Positions 8,537 to 16,735 of a DNA stretch of 64,000 nucleotides are shown here, piece after piece (positions within the stretch are counted from its first letter, which is position 1; each line of letters starts with the position of its first letter). The stretch is from an uncultured Flavobacteriaceae bacterium (lineage in GTDB: Bacteria > Bacteroidota > Bacteroidia > Flavobacteriales > Flavobacteriaceae). Under the pieces are notes generated by a model that saw nothing but the letters and a program-made list of their open reading frames with translations, had not been told where the DNA came from and searched no databases. The position numbers and the translations under genes were made by a program. The stretch covers positions 310,001-374,000 of the forward strand of contig CANMRV010000005.1 in the NCBI GenBank assembly GCA_947500435.1. The letters run 5' to 3'.

Positions 8537-10348
8537 TTAGTCAAAGGTATACCCGTTATCGGCAGCTACTTTATCGGCAATTTGAGTGCGTAAAGCTACT
8601 ACATTAGGGTTATTGGTATATTTTGTAAAACGTTTAAGACCCATAAGCATCATACGCTGCTCGTCACCTTCTGCGAAAGAAACAATGGCTTCTTTTCCAC
8701 TTTTAAGGATAACATCAACCGCATTGTACAAGTTTAATTTAGCCATTGCTATTTGCGTAGCTTGTGATTCCTCACCAAAACGTTTTGCGTTTTTCTCTGT
8801 TCTTAAGATGGTACTTTCCGCCATATAGACTTCAATCAGAATGTTCGAAGCGGCCATCATCAATTGCTGGTGCTTTTCTAATTCAGGTCCGAATTTTTGA
8901 ACTGCAGAACCAGCAACCATCAAGAATACTTTTTTCAAGCGTGCTACCAAGTCTTTTTCTTCAGCAAATAATTCGGAGAAATCAGGAGTGTCGAAAGATG
9001 GAATTCCCATTAATTCTTCGCCAACAGCTGTTGCAGGACCTAATAAATCAACGTGCCCTTTCATGGCTTTCTTCACCAACATACCTACCGCTAGCATTCG
9101 GTTAATTTCGTTTGTACCTTCATAAATACGACCGATACGAGAATCTCTCCAAGCTGATTCCATAGGTGCTTCTGCACTATAGCCCATACCACCATAAATT
9201 TGTAAACCTTCATCTGAAGTGAATTGTACATGTTCAGAAACGGCTACTTTCAAGATAGAACATTCAATGGCATACTCTTCAACACCTTTTAATTCTGCTT
9301 CTTGATGTGAGTTACCTTCCGCTACACGAATTGAAATTCTATCTTCTATATTTTTTGCAGCTCTATAACTTCCTGATTCCCCAACATAGGTATTGGTAGT
9401 CATCTCAGCAATTTTTGCTTTAATTGCTCCAAAATTTATGATAGGAGTTTTAAACTGAATGCGCTCATTCGCATAATTTACAGCTTCCCCAATTACTCTT
9501 CGTTGTGCATCTAAACAAGCAGCAGCTAATTTGATACGACCAACATTCAAGGCATTCATCGCAATTTTGAATCCGTTTCCTCTTTCAGAAAGCATGTCTT
9601 CAACAGGGACTTTGGTTTCATTGAAGAAAACCTGACGTGTAGAAGAAGAGTGAATTCCTAATTTCTTCTCTTCATCACCCATGGTGATTCCGTTCTCAGG
9701 GTCATTCTCTACAATGAATCCGGTGATATTCTTATCATCTTCAATTCTAGCAAAAACGATTAGAAGATTACAGAAGCCTGCGTTTGAAATCCACATTTTC
9801 TGACCAGTAATACTGTAGTATTTACCGTCATCCGATAAAACAGCCTTTGTTTTTCCAGAATTTGCATCAGAACCTGCTCCAGGTTCCGTTAAGCAATAGG
9901 AACCTAACCACTCACCAGAGGCAAGTTTAGGAACGTATTTTTTCTTTTGCTCTTCGTTTCCGTAAAGGGTTATTGGCATTGTACCAATTCCTGTGTGTGC
10001 TCCGAAAGAAGTACTAAAAGAGCCGGTAGCTCCAGAAATATAATCACATACTAACATGGTAGACACAAAGCCCATTCCCATTCCTCCGTATTCTTCTGGT
10101 ACGGCAATACCTAGAAGTCCTAGTTCACCTGCCTTACGCATGGTTTCCGCAGTGAATGCGTAATCTTTGCCTTCAAAGCGTTCCCAATGTGCCCAAATTT
10201 CCCTGTCTACAAATTCTTTGGTACTATCACGCATCATTTTTTGCTCCTCAGAAAGGTCTTCTAAGGTAAAAACATCATCACAGCTCGTTTCTTTGACAAG
10301 AAATTGACCGCCTCTTAATATTTCTTTGCTTGCTACTTCTGTACTCAT
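8537..10348 (-). CDS. Acyl-CoA dehydrogenase
   Basis: FAD enzyme of fatty-acid beta-oxidation that introduces the 2,3-double bond into acyl-CoA. At 603 residues it is longer than classical 380-residue members: the usual N-, middle- and C-domains (LTEPGAGSDANSGKT, IWISNAGF-like KMWISNAGF, and QIYGGMGYSAEAPMESAWRDSR with the EGTNEINR catalytic region) are followed by about 150 extra C-terminal helical residues, as in VLCAD/ACAD9-like enzymes. It is the last gene of the MarR-HAD/ECH-thiolase-dehydrogenase cluster, 20 bases after the thiolase gene. Confidence 0.93.
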   Translation of the reverse strand: MSTEVASKEILRGGQFLVKETSCDDVFTLEDLSEEQKMMRDSTKEFVDREIWAHWERFEGKDYAFTAETMRKAGELGLLGIAVPEEYGGMGMGFVSTMLVCDYISGATGSFSTSFGAHTGIGTMPITLYGNEEQKKKYVPKLASGEWLGSYCLTEPGAGSDANSGKTKAVLSDDGKYYSITGQKMWISNAGFCNLLIVFARIEDDKNITGFIVENDPENGITMGDEEKKLGIHSSSTRQVFFNETKVPVEDMLSERGNGFKIAMNALNVGRIKLAAACLDAQRRVIGEAVNYANERIQFKTPIINFGAIKAKIAEMTTNTYVGESGSYRAAKNIEDRISIRVAEGNSHQEAELKGVEEYAIECSILKVAVSEHVQFTSDEGLQIYGGMGYSAEAPMESAWRDSRIGRIYEGTNEINRMLAVGMLVKKAMKGHVDLLGPATAVGEELMGIPSFDTPDFSELFAEEKDLVARLKKVFLMVAGSAVQKFGPELEKHQQLMMAASNILIEVYMAESTILRTEKNAKRFGEESQATQIAMAKLNLYNAVDVILKSGKEAIVSFAEGDEQRMMLMGLKRFTKYTNNPNVVALRTQIADKVAADNGYTFD

Positions 10349-10368
10349 AACTATTTTTTTTCTCTTTT

Positions 10369-11559
10369 TTAATTCAAAAACTCAAAAATACCGGCAGCTC
10401 CTTGTCCTGTGCCTACGCACATAGTAACCATACCGTATTTTCCTTGCATCTCTCTTTTTCTCATTTCGTCAAATAACTGTACGGACAATTTAGCTCCAGT
10501 ACATCCTAGGGGATGTCCTAACGCAATTGCACCGCCATTTACATTAACGATATCTTGATTCAAGTTCAACTCGCGCATTACGGCCAAAGACTGTGATGCA
10601 AAAGCTTCGTTCAATTCTATTAATTCAATGTCGTCTTGTTTTAAACCTGCTTGTTTTAAGGCTTTCGGAATGGCAGCAACCGGACCGATACCCATAATTC
10701 TGGGTGGAACTCCGGCAGCAGCGTAATTCACTAGACGAGCAATAGGTTCAAGATTTAATTCTTTCACCATTTCTTCGCTCATGATTAAAACAAAAGCAGC
10801 TCCGTCACTCATTTGTGAGGAGTTACCAGCCGTAACACTTCCACCAGCAGCGAATACAGGTCTTAGTTTATTCAAAACTTCAACCGAAGTTCCTTTTCTT
10901 GGGCCTTCATCTTTAGTTACGGTATACTTTCGCTCGGCTCTTTTGCCGTTGGCATCCAAATAGGTTTGTTCCACTTCGATAGGAGCGATTTGACTTTGAA
11001 AACGGTCTTCTGCTTGTGCTTTCAAAGCTTTCATATGCGAATTGTAGGCAAACTGGTCTTGGTCCTCACGAGATACCTTGTACTCGTTAGCAACAGCTTC
11101 AGCAGTATTTCCCATGCCCCAATAGTAATCCTCGTGACCTTGTTTTGCTAAATCGTAGTTTAGTTCTGGTTTATTTCCTGTCATAGGAACGGCGCTCATA
11201 CTTTCTGCGCCACCAGCGATGATACAATCCGCCATTCCTGCTTGCACTTTTGCAGCAGCGATGCCTATGGTTTCCAAACCTGAGGCACAAAAACGATTTA
11301 CGGTTACTCCTGGTACATCAACAATGTCTAATCCCATCAATGAAATTAAACGCGCCATGTTTAAACCTTGAGAGCCTTCGGGCATCGCGTTTCCAACAAT
11401 AACATCATCAATACGTTTCTTGTCGAAATTAGGCAGCTCTTTCATCATATGCTCGATGGTCTCCGCGGCCAATTCATCTGTTCGTTTAAAACGGAAAACA
11501 CCTTTTGGCGCTTTCCCAACAGCAGTTCTATATCCTTTAACTATATATGCAGTTTTCAT
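10369..11559 (-). CDS. fadA: Acetyl-CoA C-acyltransferase (3-ketoacyl-CoA thiolase)
   Basis: Cleaves 3-ketoacyl-CoA with CoA in the last step of beta-oxidation, in the cytoplasm. It has 396 residues, the normal thiolase length. The acyl-accepting Cys is in VNRFCASGLE (about residue 90). The NEAFASQ motif, GGAIALGHPLGCTGA with the catalytic His, and the final CVGTGQGAAGIFE with the second Cys are all present. It lies between the HAD/ECH and dehydrogenase genes, all leftward, consistent with one fatty-acid degradation operon. Confidence 0.95.
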   Translation of the reverse strand: MKTAYIVKGYRTAVGKAPKGVFRFKRTDELAAETIEHMMKELPNFDKKRIDDVIVGNAMPEGSQGLNMARLISLMGLDIVDVPGVTVNRFCASGLETIGIAAAKVQAGMADCIIAGGAESMSAVPMTGNKPELNYDLAKQGHEDYYWGMGNTAEAVANEYKVSREDQDQFAYNSHMKALKAQAEDRFQSQIAPIEVEQTYLDANGKRAERKYTVTKDEGPRKGTSVEVLNKLRPVFAAGGSVTAGNSSQMSDGAAFVLIMSEEMVKELNLEPIARLVNYAAAGVPPRIMGIGPVAAIPKALKQAGLKQDDIELIELNEAFASQSLAVMRELNLNQDIVNVNGGAIALGHPLGCTGAKLSVQLFDEMRKREMQGKYGMVTMCVGTGQGAAGIFEFLN

Positions 11560-11592
11560 ATTTTTTTAGATTATTCGATTTTTGGATATTTA

Positions 11593-11632
11593 GATTGTTG
11601 GTACGATTTCTGAAAATCTAACCATCTAACAA
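11593..11632. repeat. Imperfect inverted repeat between thiolase and HAD/ECH genes
   Basis: GATTGTTGG-like and CCATCTAACAATC arms in the 80-base gap between two genes of one operon. It may form an RNA hairpin in the polycistronic message. No clear T-run follows, so I do not call it a terminator. Confidence 0.35.
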
Positions 11633-11641
11633 TCCAATTAT

Positions 11642-14047
11642 CTAATTCCTTAATGGTTTACCTGTTTTAAGCATGTGTTGAATTCTTTCCAATGACTTTT
11701 TCTCCGTACATAGCGAAAGGAAAGCCTCTCTTTCGATATCCAATAGATATTGCTCAGATACCAGAGTTGGTTCCGATAAATCACCCCCAGCCATTACATA
11801 GGCTAGTTTATTGGCAATTTTCTTATCGTGCTCGCTGATGTAGTGACTTGCTTCCATAGAATCAGTTCCTACTACAAACATTCCTAAGGCTTGTTTACCT
11901 AAAACTTTGATATCTTTTCGCATTGGAGCTTGGGTATACCCAGCCTCTGCTATAAGTTTTGCATGTGCTTTAGCAGTTGCAATTTGTCTGTCCTTATTAA
12001 CCACAACAATATCTTTTCCTTTTTGAAGCAATCCTAAATCAAAGGCTTCATAAGCTGACGTTGATACTTTTGCCATTCCGATGGTCAAGAAATATTCTTG
12101 TAATACGTTCAGTTCTACATCACCTTTCATGAATGTGTCTTGAGCACGTAGTGCCATTTCTTTGGAACCACCACCACCAGGAATCACACCAACACCGAAC
12201 TCAACGAGTCCCATATAGGTTTCTGCTGCGGCTACTACCTTATCCGCATGAAGTGATATTTCACAACCACCACCTAAGGACATTCCGTGAGGAGCAGCAA
12301 CTGTTGGGATAGATGAATAACGCATGCGCATCATCGTGTCTTGAAACATTTTTATGGCCATGTTCAACTCGTCGTATTCTTGCTCAACGGCCATCATGAA
12401 AATCATGCCGATGTTTGCACCAACGGAGAAGTTTGCAGCTTGATTACCAACTACCAAACCTTGGAAGTCTTTTTCAGCCATATCAATGGCTTTATTTAAT
12501 CCCGCTAAGACATCACCGCCTATGGTGTTCATTTTAGACTGGAATTCCACATTTAAAATGCCATCACCTAAATCTTCAACAACGACTCCAGCATTTTTGA
12601 ATACTTCTTTCGATTTGCGGATGTTATCTAGAATGATAAAGGAATCTTGTCCTGGAATTTTTTCAACGGATTTTTTAGGAATATCATAGCAATACGTTGC
12701 TCCATCCTTTACAGCATAGAAAGACTTTTGACCAGAAGCCAACATCTCAGCAACCCACGGAGCAGCAACTTCACCTTCCGCCTTCATGATTTCCAATCCT
12801 TTTTCTACACCGATAGCATCCCAAATCTGGAAAGGTCCGTGTTCCCAACCGAAACCGGCTTTAGTGGCGTCATCAATCTTATAAATATCATCAGTGATTT
12901 CAGGAATACGATGCGATACGTAGGCGAACAATGCAGCGAAACTCTTTCTAAAGAATTCTCCTGCTTTATCTTTTCCGTCAATTAAAACAGGAAAACGGTC
13001 TACAACCTTGTCTATAGGTTTTGTTAATTCCAGCGTAGCGAACTTGGCACTTTTTTTAGAACGATATTCCATCGTATCTAAATCTAAAGTCAAGATTTCT
13101 TTCTTTCCACCTTCACCCGTTGTTTTCTTGTAAAAACCTTGTCCCGTTTTGCTTCCCAACCATTTGTTTTCCATCATCGTATTGATGAAATCTGGCAATT
13201 GGAACACATCGCGCTTCTCGTCGTCAGGACAATTGTCATACACTCCGTTTGCGGTATGCACCAAAGTATCCAAACCAACCACATCAACCGTTCTGAAAGT
13301 TGCGGATTTTGGCCGCCCGATTAAAGGACCAGTAAGCTTATCAACTTCTTCAACGGTCATTCCCATTTCCTTTACAGCATGAAAGAGACTTTGAATGCTG
13401 AAAATTCCAATACGGTTTCCTATAAATGCGGGAGTATCCTTGGCAACAACAGATGTTTTTCCTAGGAATTTCTCTCCATATCCGTTTAAAAAATCCAATA
13501 TTTCCGGAGAAGTTTTCGGACCAGGAATAATTTCAAACAACTTTAAGTAACGTGCAGGGTTAAAGAAGTGTGTTCCGCAGAAATGCTTCTGGAAATCATC
13601 GCTTCTTCCTTCGCTCATAAATTTAATCGGAATACCAGAAGTATTCGAGGTAATTAGAGTTCCTGGAGTTCTGTGCTTTTCAATATTTTCAAATACGATT
13701 TTTTTGATATCCAATCGTTCAACCACCACTTCGATAATCCAATCAACTTTAGAAATCTTAGAAATATCATCCTCCAAGTTTCCGGTTGAAATTCGATTTG
13801 CGAATTTTTGATTGTAAATAGGAGAGGGCTTTGATTTTAAAGCCGCTTTCAAAGAATCGTTTACCAAACGATTACGTACCACTTTGTCTTCTAGGGTAAG
13901 TCCTTTTGCTTTCTCTTTGTCGTTGAGTTCTCGCGGAACAATATCTAGGAGTAAGACTTCGACTCCGATATTTGCGAAGTGGCAGGCAATGCCGCTTCCC
14001 ATAATACCCGAACCGACTACCGCTACTTTTTTAATGTGCTTGTTCAT
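11642..14047 (-). CDS. 3-hydroxyacyl-CoA dehydrogenase / enoyl-CoA hydratase fusion
   Basis: Multifunctional beta-oxidation protein of 801 residues. The order is dehydrogenase first, hydratase last, the reverse of E. coli FadB. Residues about 1-400 hold a Rossmann fold (VVGSGIMGSGIACHFANIG) and the HAD signature (HFFNPARYLKLFEIIPG). Residues about 480-700 hold the crotonase fold (GVVVEDLGDGILNVEF, then SLGGGCEISLHADKVVAA with the oxyanion-hole glycines, and EFGVGVIPGGGG with a catalytic-region Glu). It supplies substrate for the neighbouring thiolase. It begins 14 bases after the MarR gene ends. Confidence 0.93.
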   Translation of the reverse strand: MNKHIKKVAVVGSGIMGSGIACHFANIGVEVLLLDIVPRELNDKEKAKGLTLEDKVVRNRLVNDSLKAALKSKPSPIYNQKFANRISTGNLEDDISKISKVDWIIEVVVERLDIKKIVFENIEKHRTPGTLITSNTSGIPIKFMSEGRSDDFQKHFCGTHFFNPARYLKLFEIIPGPKTSPEILDFLNGYGEKFLGKTSVVAKDTPAFIGNRIGIFSIQSLFHAVKEMGMTVEEVDKLTGPLIGRPKSATFRTVDVVGLDTLVHTANGVYDNCPDDEKRDVFQLPDFINTMMENKWLGSKTGQGFYKKTTGEGGKKEILTLDLDTMEYRSKKSAKFATLELTKPIDKVVDRFPVLIDGKDKAGEFFRKSFAALFAYVSHRIPEITDDIYKIDDATKAGFGWEHGPFQIWDAIGVEKGLEIMKAEGEVAAPWVAEMLASGQKSFYAVKDGATYCYDIPKKSVEKIPGQDSFIILDNIRKSKEVFKNAGVVVEDLGDGILNVEFQSKMNTIGGDVLAGLNKAIDMAEKDFQGLVVGNQAANFSVGANIGMIFMMAVEQEYDELNMAIKMFQDTMMRMRYSSIPTVAAPHGMSLGGGCEISLHADKVVAAAETYMGLVEFGVGVIPGGGGSKEMALRAQDTFMKGDVELNVLQEYFLTIGMAKVSTSAYEAFDLGLLQKGKDIVVVNKDRQIATAKAHAKLIAEAGYTQAPMRKDIKVLGKQALGMFVVGTDSMEASHYISEHDKKIANKLAYVMAGGDLSEPTLVSEQYLLDIEREAFLSLCTEKKSLERIQHMLKTGKPLRN

Positions 14048-14061
14048 GTATGGGATTCCTG

Positions 14062-14511
14062 TTAATTAGTTGTTTCTTTAGTATATATCTTCTTTTCAGC
14101 AATTAAGCCGTTTATGGTATTCATTACTTCAAAAAAGTGTTTCAGTTTTTCTTCGGAAACATTTTCTTTTACCGCATCATCAAATCGAAGTACTACATTT
14201 TTTGAGTAATTCCTTTTTTCTAGACCGAAGTCCGTCAAATGAATTAAAACTCCTCTACCGTCATTCGGATTAGGCTTGCGTACAATCAAACCTTTTTCCT
14301 CCATGCTTTTCAGTATTCGGGACAGACTCGTTGCTTCCATGCCCATTTTGGGGCCTAAAGCTGTTGATGGTGTTCCAGTTTTTGGGTCTATACTTAATAA
14401 GGTAAACCCAACCGCCATTGTTGAATCAAATTCCTTAGCCTCCTCGTTGTACATTCTTGCAACTGCTTGCCAGGTTGAACGCAGAGTATAATCTATAGTT
14501 ACGTCTTTCAT
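14062..14511 (-). CDS. MarR family transcriptional regulator of the fatty-acid operon
   Basis: Winged-helix DNA-binding repressor, 149 residues from the Met at 14511 (MKDVTIDYTLRSTWQAV). An in-frame Met at 14556 would place the start beyond the -7 box and inside the palindrome, so the shorter start is preferred. The recognition region is EATSLSRILKSMEEKGLIVR and the wing is NPNDGRGVLIHLT. As first gene of a beta-oxidation operon it probably senses an acyl-CoA or fatty acid; the ligand is inferred from context. A 30-base perfect palindrome just upstream is its likely operator. Confidence 0.88.
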   Translation of the reverse strand: MKDVTIDYTLRSTWQAVARMYNEEAKEFDSTMAVGFTLLSIDPKTGTPSTALGPKMGMEATSLSRILKSMEEKGLIVRKPNPNDGRGVLIHLTDFGLEKRNYSKNVVLRFDDAVKENVSEEKLKHFFEVMNTINGLIAEKKIYTKETTN

Positions 14512-14530
14512 AAATCTGGTTGTGGGATAC

Positions 14531-14538
14531 CAAATATA
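14531..14538 (-). promoter_or_regulatory. Predicted -7 box (TATATTTG) of the MarR/beta-oxidation operon
   Basis: On the minus strand TATATTTG matches the Bacteroidota TAnnTTTG element. It lies about 20 bases before the MarR start at 14511 and directly next to the palindrome, which would cover the -33 region. Confidence 0.6.
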
Positions 14539-14540
14539 GA

Positions 14541-14570
14541 AAAATTTATTATGCATGCATAATAAATTTT
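14541..14570. promoter_or_regulatory. Perfect 30-bp palindrome, probable MarR operator
   Basis: The whole 30 bases are self-complementary around the core TTATGCATGCATAA, flanked by AAAATT/AATTTT-type arms. It sits immediately upstream of the predicted -7 box of the MarR operon. MarR dimers bind 16-20 bp palindromes, usually overlapping their own promoter, so autoregulation is the simplest reading. Confidence 0.7.
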
Positions 14571-14635
14571 AATAAAAAAGAAGCTTGTTGTGATATAATC
14601 GACAAACAGATGGAAATGGAACAAAAAGCAAAAAG

Positions 14636-14669
14636 AAAACCGCCAAAACTAACGTGTTAAGACGGTTTT
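14636..14669 (-). terminator. Terminator after the acyl-CoA ligase gene
   Basis: AAAACCG (14636-14642) pairs with CGGTTTT (14663-14669). On the minus strand the hairpin ends in a T-rich tract, 30 bases past the ligase stop codon. Confidence 0.65.
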
Positions 14670-14698
14670 ATAAAAATTGAAATACTTATTAGGTTATT

Positions 14699-16471
14699 CT
14701 AATGCCCATAAATATCATTGTACAAGTCCATATACTTTTCCTTGATAATCTTACGTCGCAGTTTCATGGTAGGAGTCAGGTGGCCCTCGTTGATACTCCA
14801 GATATCCGGAGTCAAACGAAACTGTTTTACCTTTTCCCATTTGGCAAAAGCTTCGTTGGCCATATCAACTTCTTCTTGATACTTAGCTAGTACTTTTTCA
14901 TTTAAAACAATATCAGAATTCTCACTAATGGTAATTCCGTTTTCTTTGGCCCAATCAAATAAATAGGCGAAGTCTGGCTGAATCAAAGCGGCCGGCATTT
15001 TTTCTCCTTCTCCCACAACCATTAATTGTTCGATAAAACGTGATTGTTTAAATCTATTCTCAAGCAACTGTGGAGCCACATATTTACCACCCGAAGTTTT
15101 GAACATTTCTTTTTTACGATCGGTGATTTTCAAGAAGCCGTCTGCATCTATCTCACCAATATCTCCTGTTAGGAAATAACCATCCTTCATAACTTCAGCA
15201 GTTTTTTCAGCATCCTTATAATAGCCCTGCATTACACTAGGAGCCTTAACACAGATTTCCCCATCATCTGCAATTTTAACTTCTACACCTGGGAGTAATT
15301 TCCCAACGGTCCCTATTTTGAATCCTTTATTGCGCATATCATTTACGGAAACTACAGGTGACGTCTCTGTTAATCCATAACCTTCCATAACGCCAAGACC
15401 TGCGGCATTGAAAATTCGTGCAAGTCTAGGCTGTAGTGCAGCACTACCAGAGGAGATAACTTCAAGTTCGCCTCCAAGAGCTTCTTTCCATTTACTGAAA
15501 ATCAATTTTTTTGCGATTCCTAATTTCTTCTCATACCACCAACCATTCTGTCCATACGGCTCATATTTCAATCCTAAATCAACAGCCCAAAAGAAGATTT
15601 TCTTTTTGAGTCCGGTAAGGTCGCTTCCTTTTGTCAAAATACTATCATATACTTTTTCCAATAAACGAGGAACCGCAGTCATCACATGTGGAGAGGACTC
15701 TTTGAGGTTGTCGGTGATTTTATCCATAGACTCCGCATAATAGATACTAACGCCGTTATACATATATAGATAAACCATCATGCGTTCGTAAATATGGCAT
15801 ACAGGTAAAAAACTCAAGCAACGCGAATTCCCCTTCTCAATAGGCAAACGTTCTGAACTTGTCAAAGCGTTGAAGACCACATTTTCATGGGATAGCATTA
15901 CCCCTTTAGGGCGTCCGGTTGTGCCTGAAGTATAAATCAAAGTCGCGAGGGTTTCAGGTTTAACGCTCGCTTTCCTGTCCTCCACAACATCTTGGTTAGA
16001 AGTATCTGCTCCGAGTTCCAAAACCGTATTCCAGTTTTCACAATTATCCAAAGAATCAAAGGAATAGACTCCCTCCAAGCTAGGTACTTGGTCCTTAACT
16101 GCCATTACTTTGGCGTGTACTTCAGAACAGGAAACAAAACAATATTTTGATTCAGAATGGTTTAGCACATAGGCATAGTCTTCCTCTGAAATTGTTGGGT
16201 AAATAGGCACATTCTGCGCACCTAGCTGCAGAATGCCTGTGTCCATAACATTCCATTCTGAACGGTTGGTCATTGAAATTAGGGCGACCTTATCGTTTGC
16301 CTGAACTCCAAGTCTTAGCAAGCCACGGCTGATGGCATTGGCCTTGTCAACGTATTCTTGGGTCGACATAGGTACCCATTCCCCATTTCTTTTGTCAAGG
16401 AAACAATTGGGCAGGTTATATTTTTCTAATTGGTAATATGGAAAGTCAAATAGACGAGTGATATTTTGCAT
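14699..16471 (-). CDS. Long-chain fatty acid-CoA ligase (AMP-forming)
   Basis: Activates fatty acids to acyl-CoA via an acyl-adenylate, feeding the adjacent beta-oxidation operon. The 590-residue protein has the ANL signature YTSGTTGRPKGVMLSH (P-loop-like A3), GYGLTETSPVVS (A5), YFLTGDIGEIDADGFLKITDRKKE (A7-A8) and a C-terminal Lys in the LTPTMKLRRK segment. No signal peptide is seen, so it is cytoplasmic or membrane-associated. A hairpin separates it from the MarR operon, so it is a separate unit. Confidence 0.93.
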   Translation of the reverse strand: MQNITRLFDFPYYQLEKYNLPNCFLDKRNGEWVPMSTQEYVDKANAISRGLLRLGVQANDKVALISMTNRSEWNVMDTGILQLGAQNVPIYPTISEEDYAYVLNHSESKYCFVSCSEVHAKVMAVKDQVPSLEGVYSFDSLDNCENWNTVLELGADTSNQDVVEDRKASVKPETLATLIYTSGTTGRPKGVMLSHENVVFNALTSSERLPIEKGNSRCLSFLPVCHIYERMMVYLYMYNGVSIYYAESMDKITDNLKESSPHVMTAVPRLLEKVYDSILTKGSDLTGLKKKIFFWAVDLGLKYEPYGQNGWWYEKKLGIAKKLIFSKWKEALGGELEVISSGSAALQPRLARIFNAAGLGVMEGYGLTETSPVVSVNDMRNKGFKIGTVGKLLPGVEVKIADDGEICVKAPSVMQGYYKDAEKTAEVMKDGYFLTGDIGEIDADGFLKITDRKKEMFKTSGGKYVAPQLLENRFKQSRFIEQLMVVGEGEKMPAALIQPDFAYLFDWAKENGITISENSDIVLNEKVLAKYQEEVDMANEAFAKWEKVKQFRLTPDIWSINEGHLTPTMKLRRKIIKEKYMDLYNDIYGH

Positions 16472-16735
16472 ACTAGGTTTCTCTTAGGTAATCGCAAAAT
16501 AGTTAAAGTAGGTGGGATTCGAAAATAGTGCTAAAAAATACCTGCTGCCGCCCCCTAAAATGAATAATTGTTTTGTACTCATAATTTAACTAAAATTCTA
16601 ACAACATATGAGGGTTTAGTACGTTGTGGGCGCAAGATAAATTCGATGAAATGCATGATTTCGACGTCTAAATACCAGATTTACACGTAGATAGGTTTCG
16701 AGTATATATTAACCCCACTAATCCCCACAACTAAA

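Noticed and set aside
11593..11632. Terminator between thiolase and HAD/ECH genes
   Set aside because: The hairpin is imperfect and lacks a T-run, and the genes clearly belong to one pathway operon.
16665..16671. CGTCTAA before the DUF5060 gene as an ECF -10 box
   Set aside because: No AAC/AAG word at 19 bases upstream; the nearest GCAAG is about 31 bases away.
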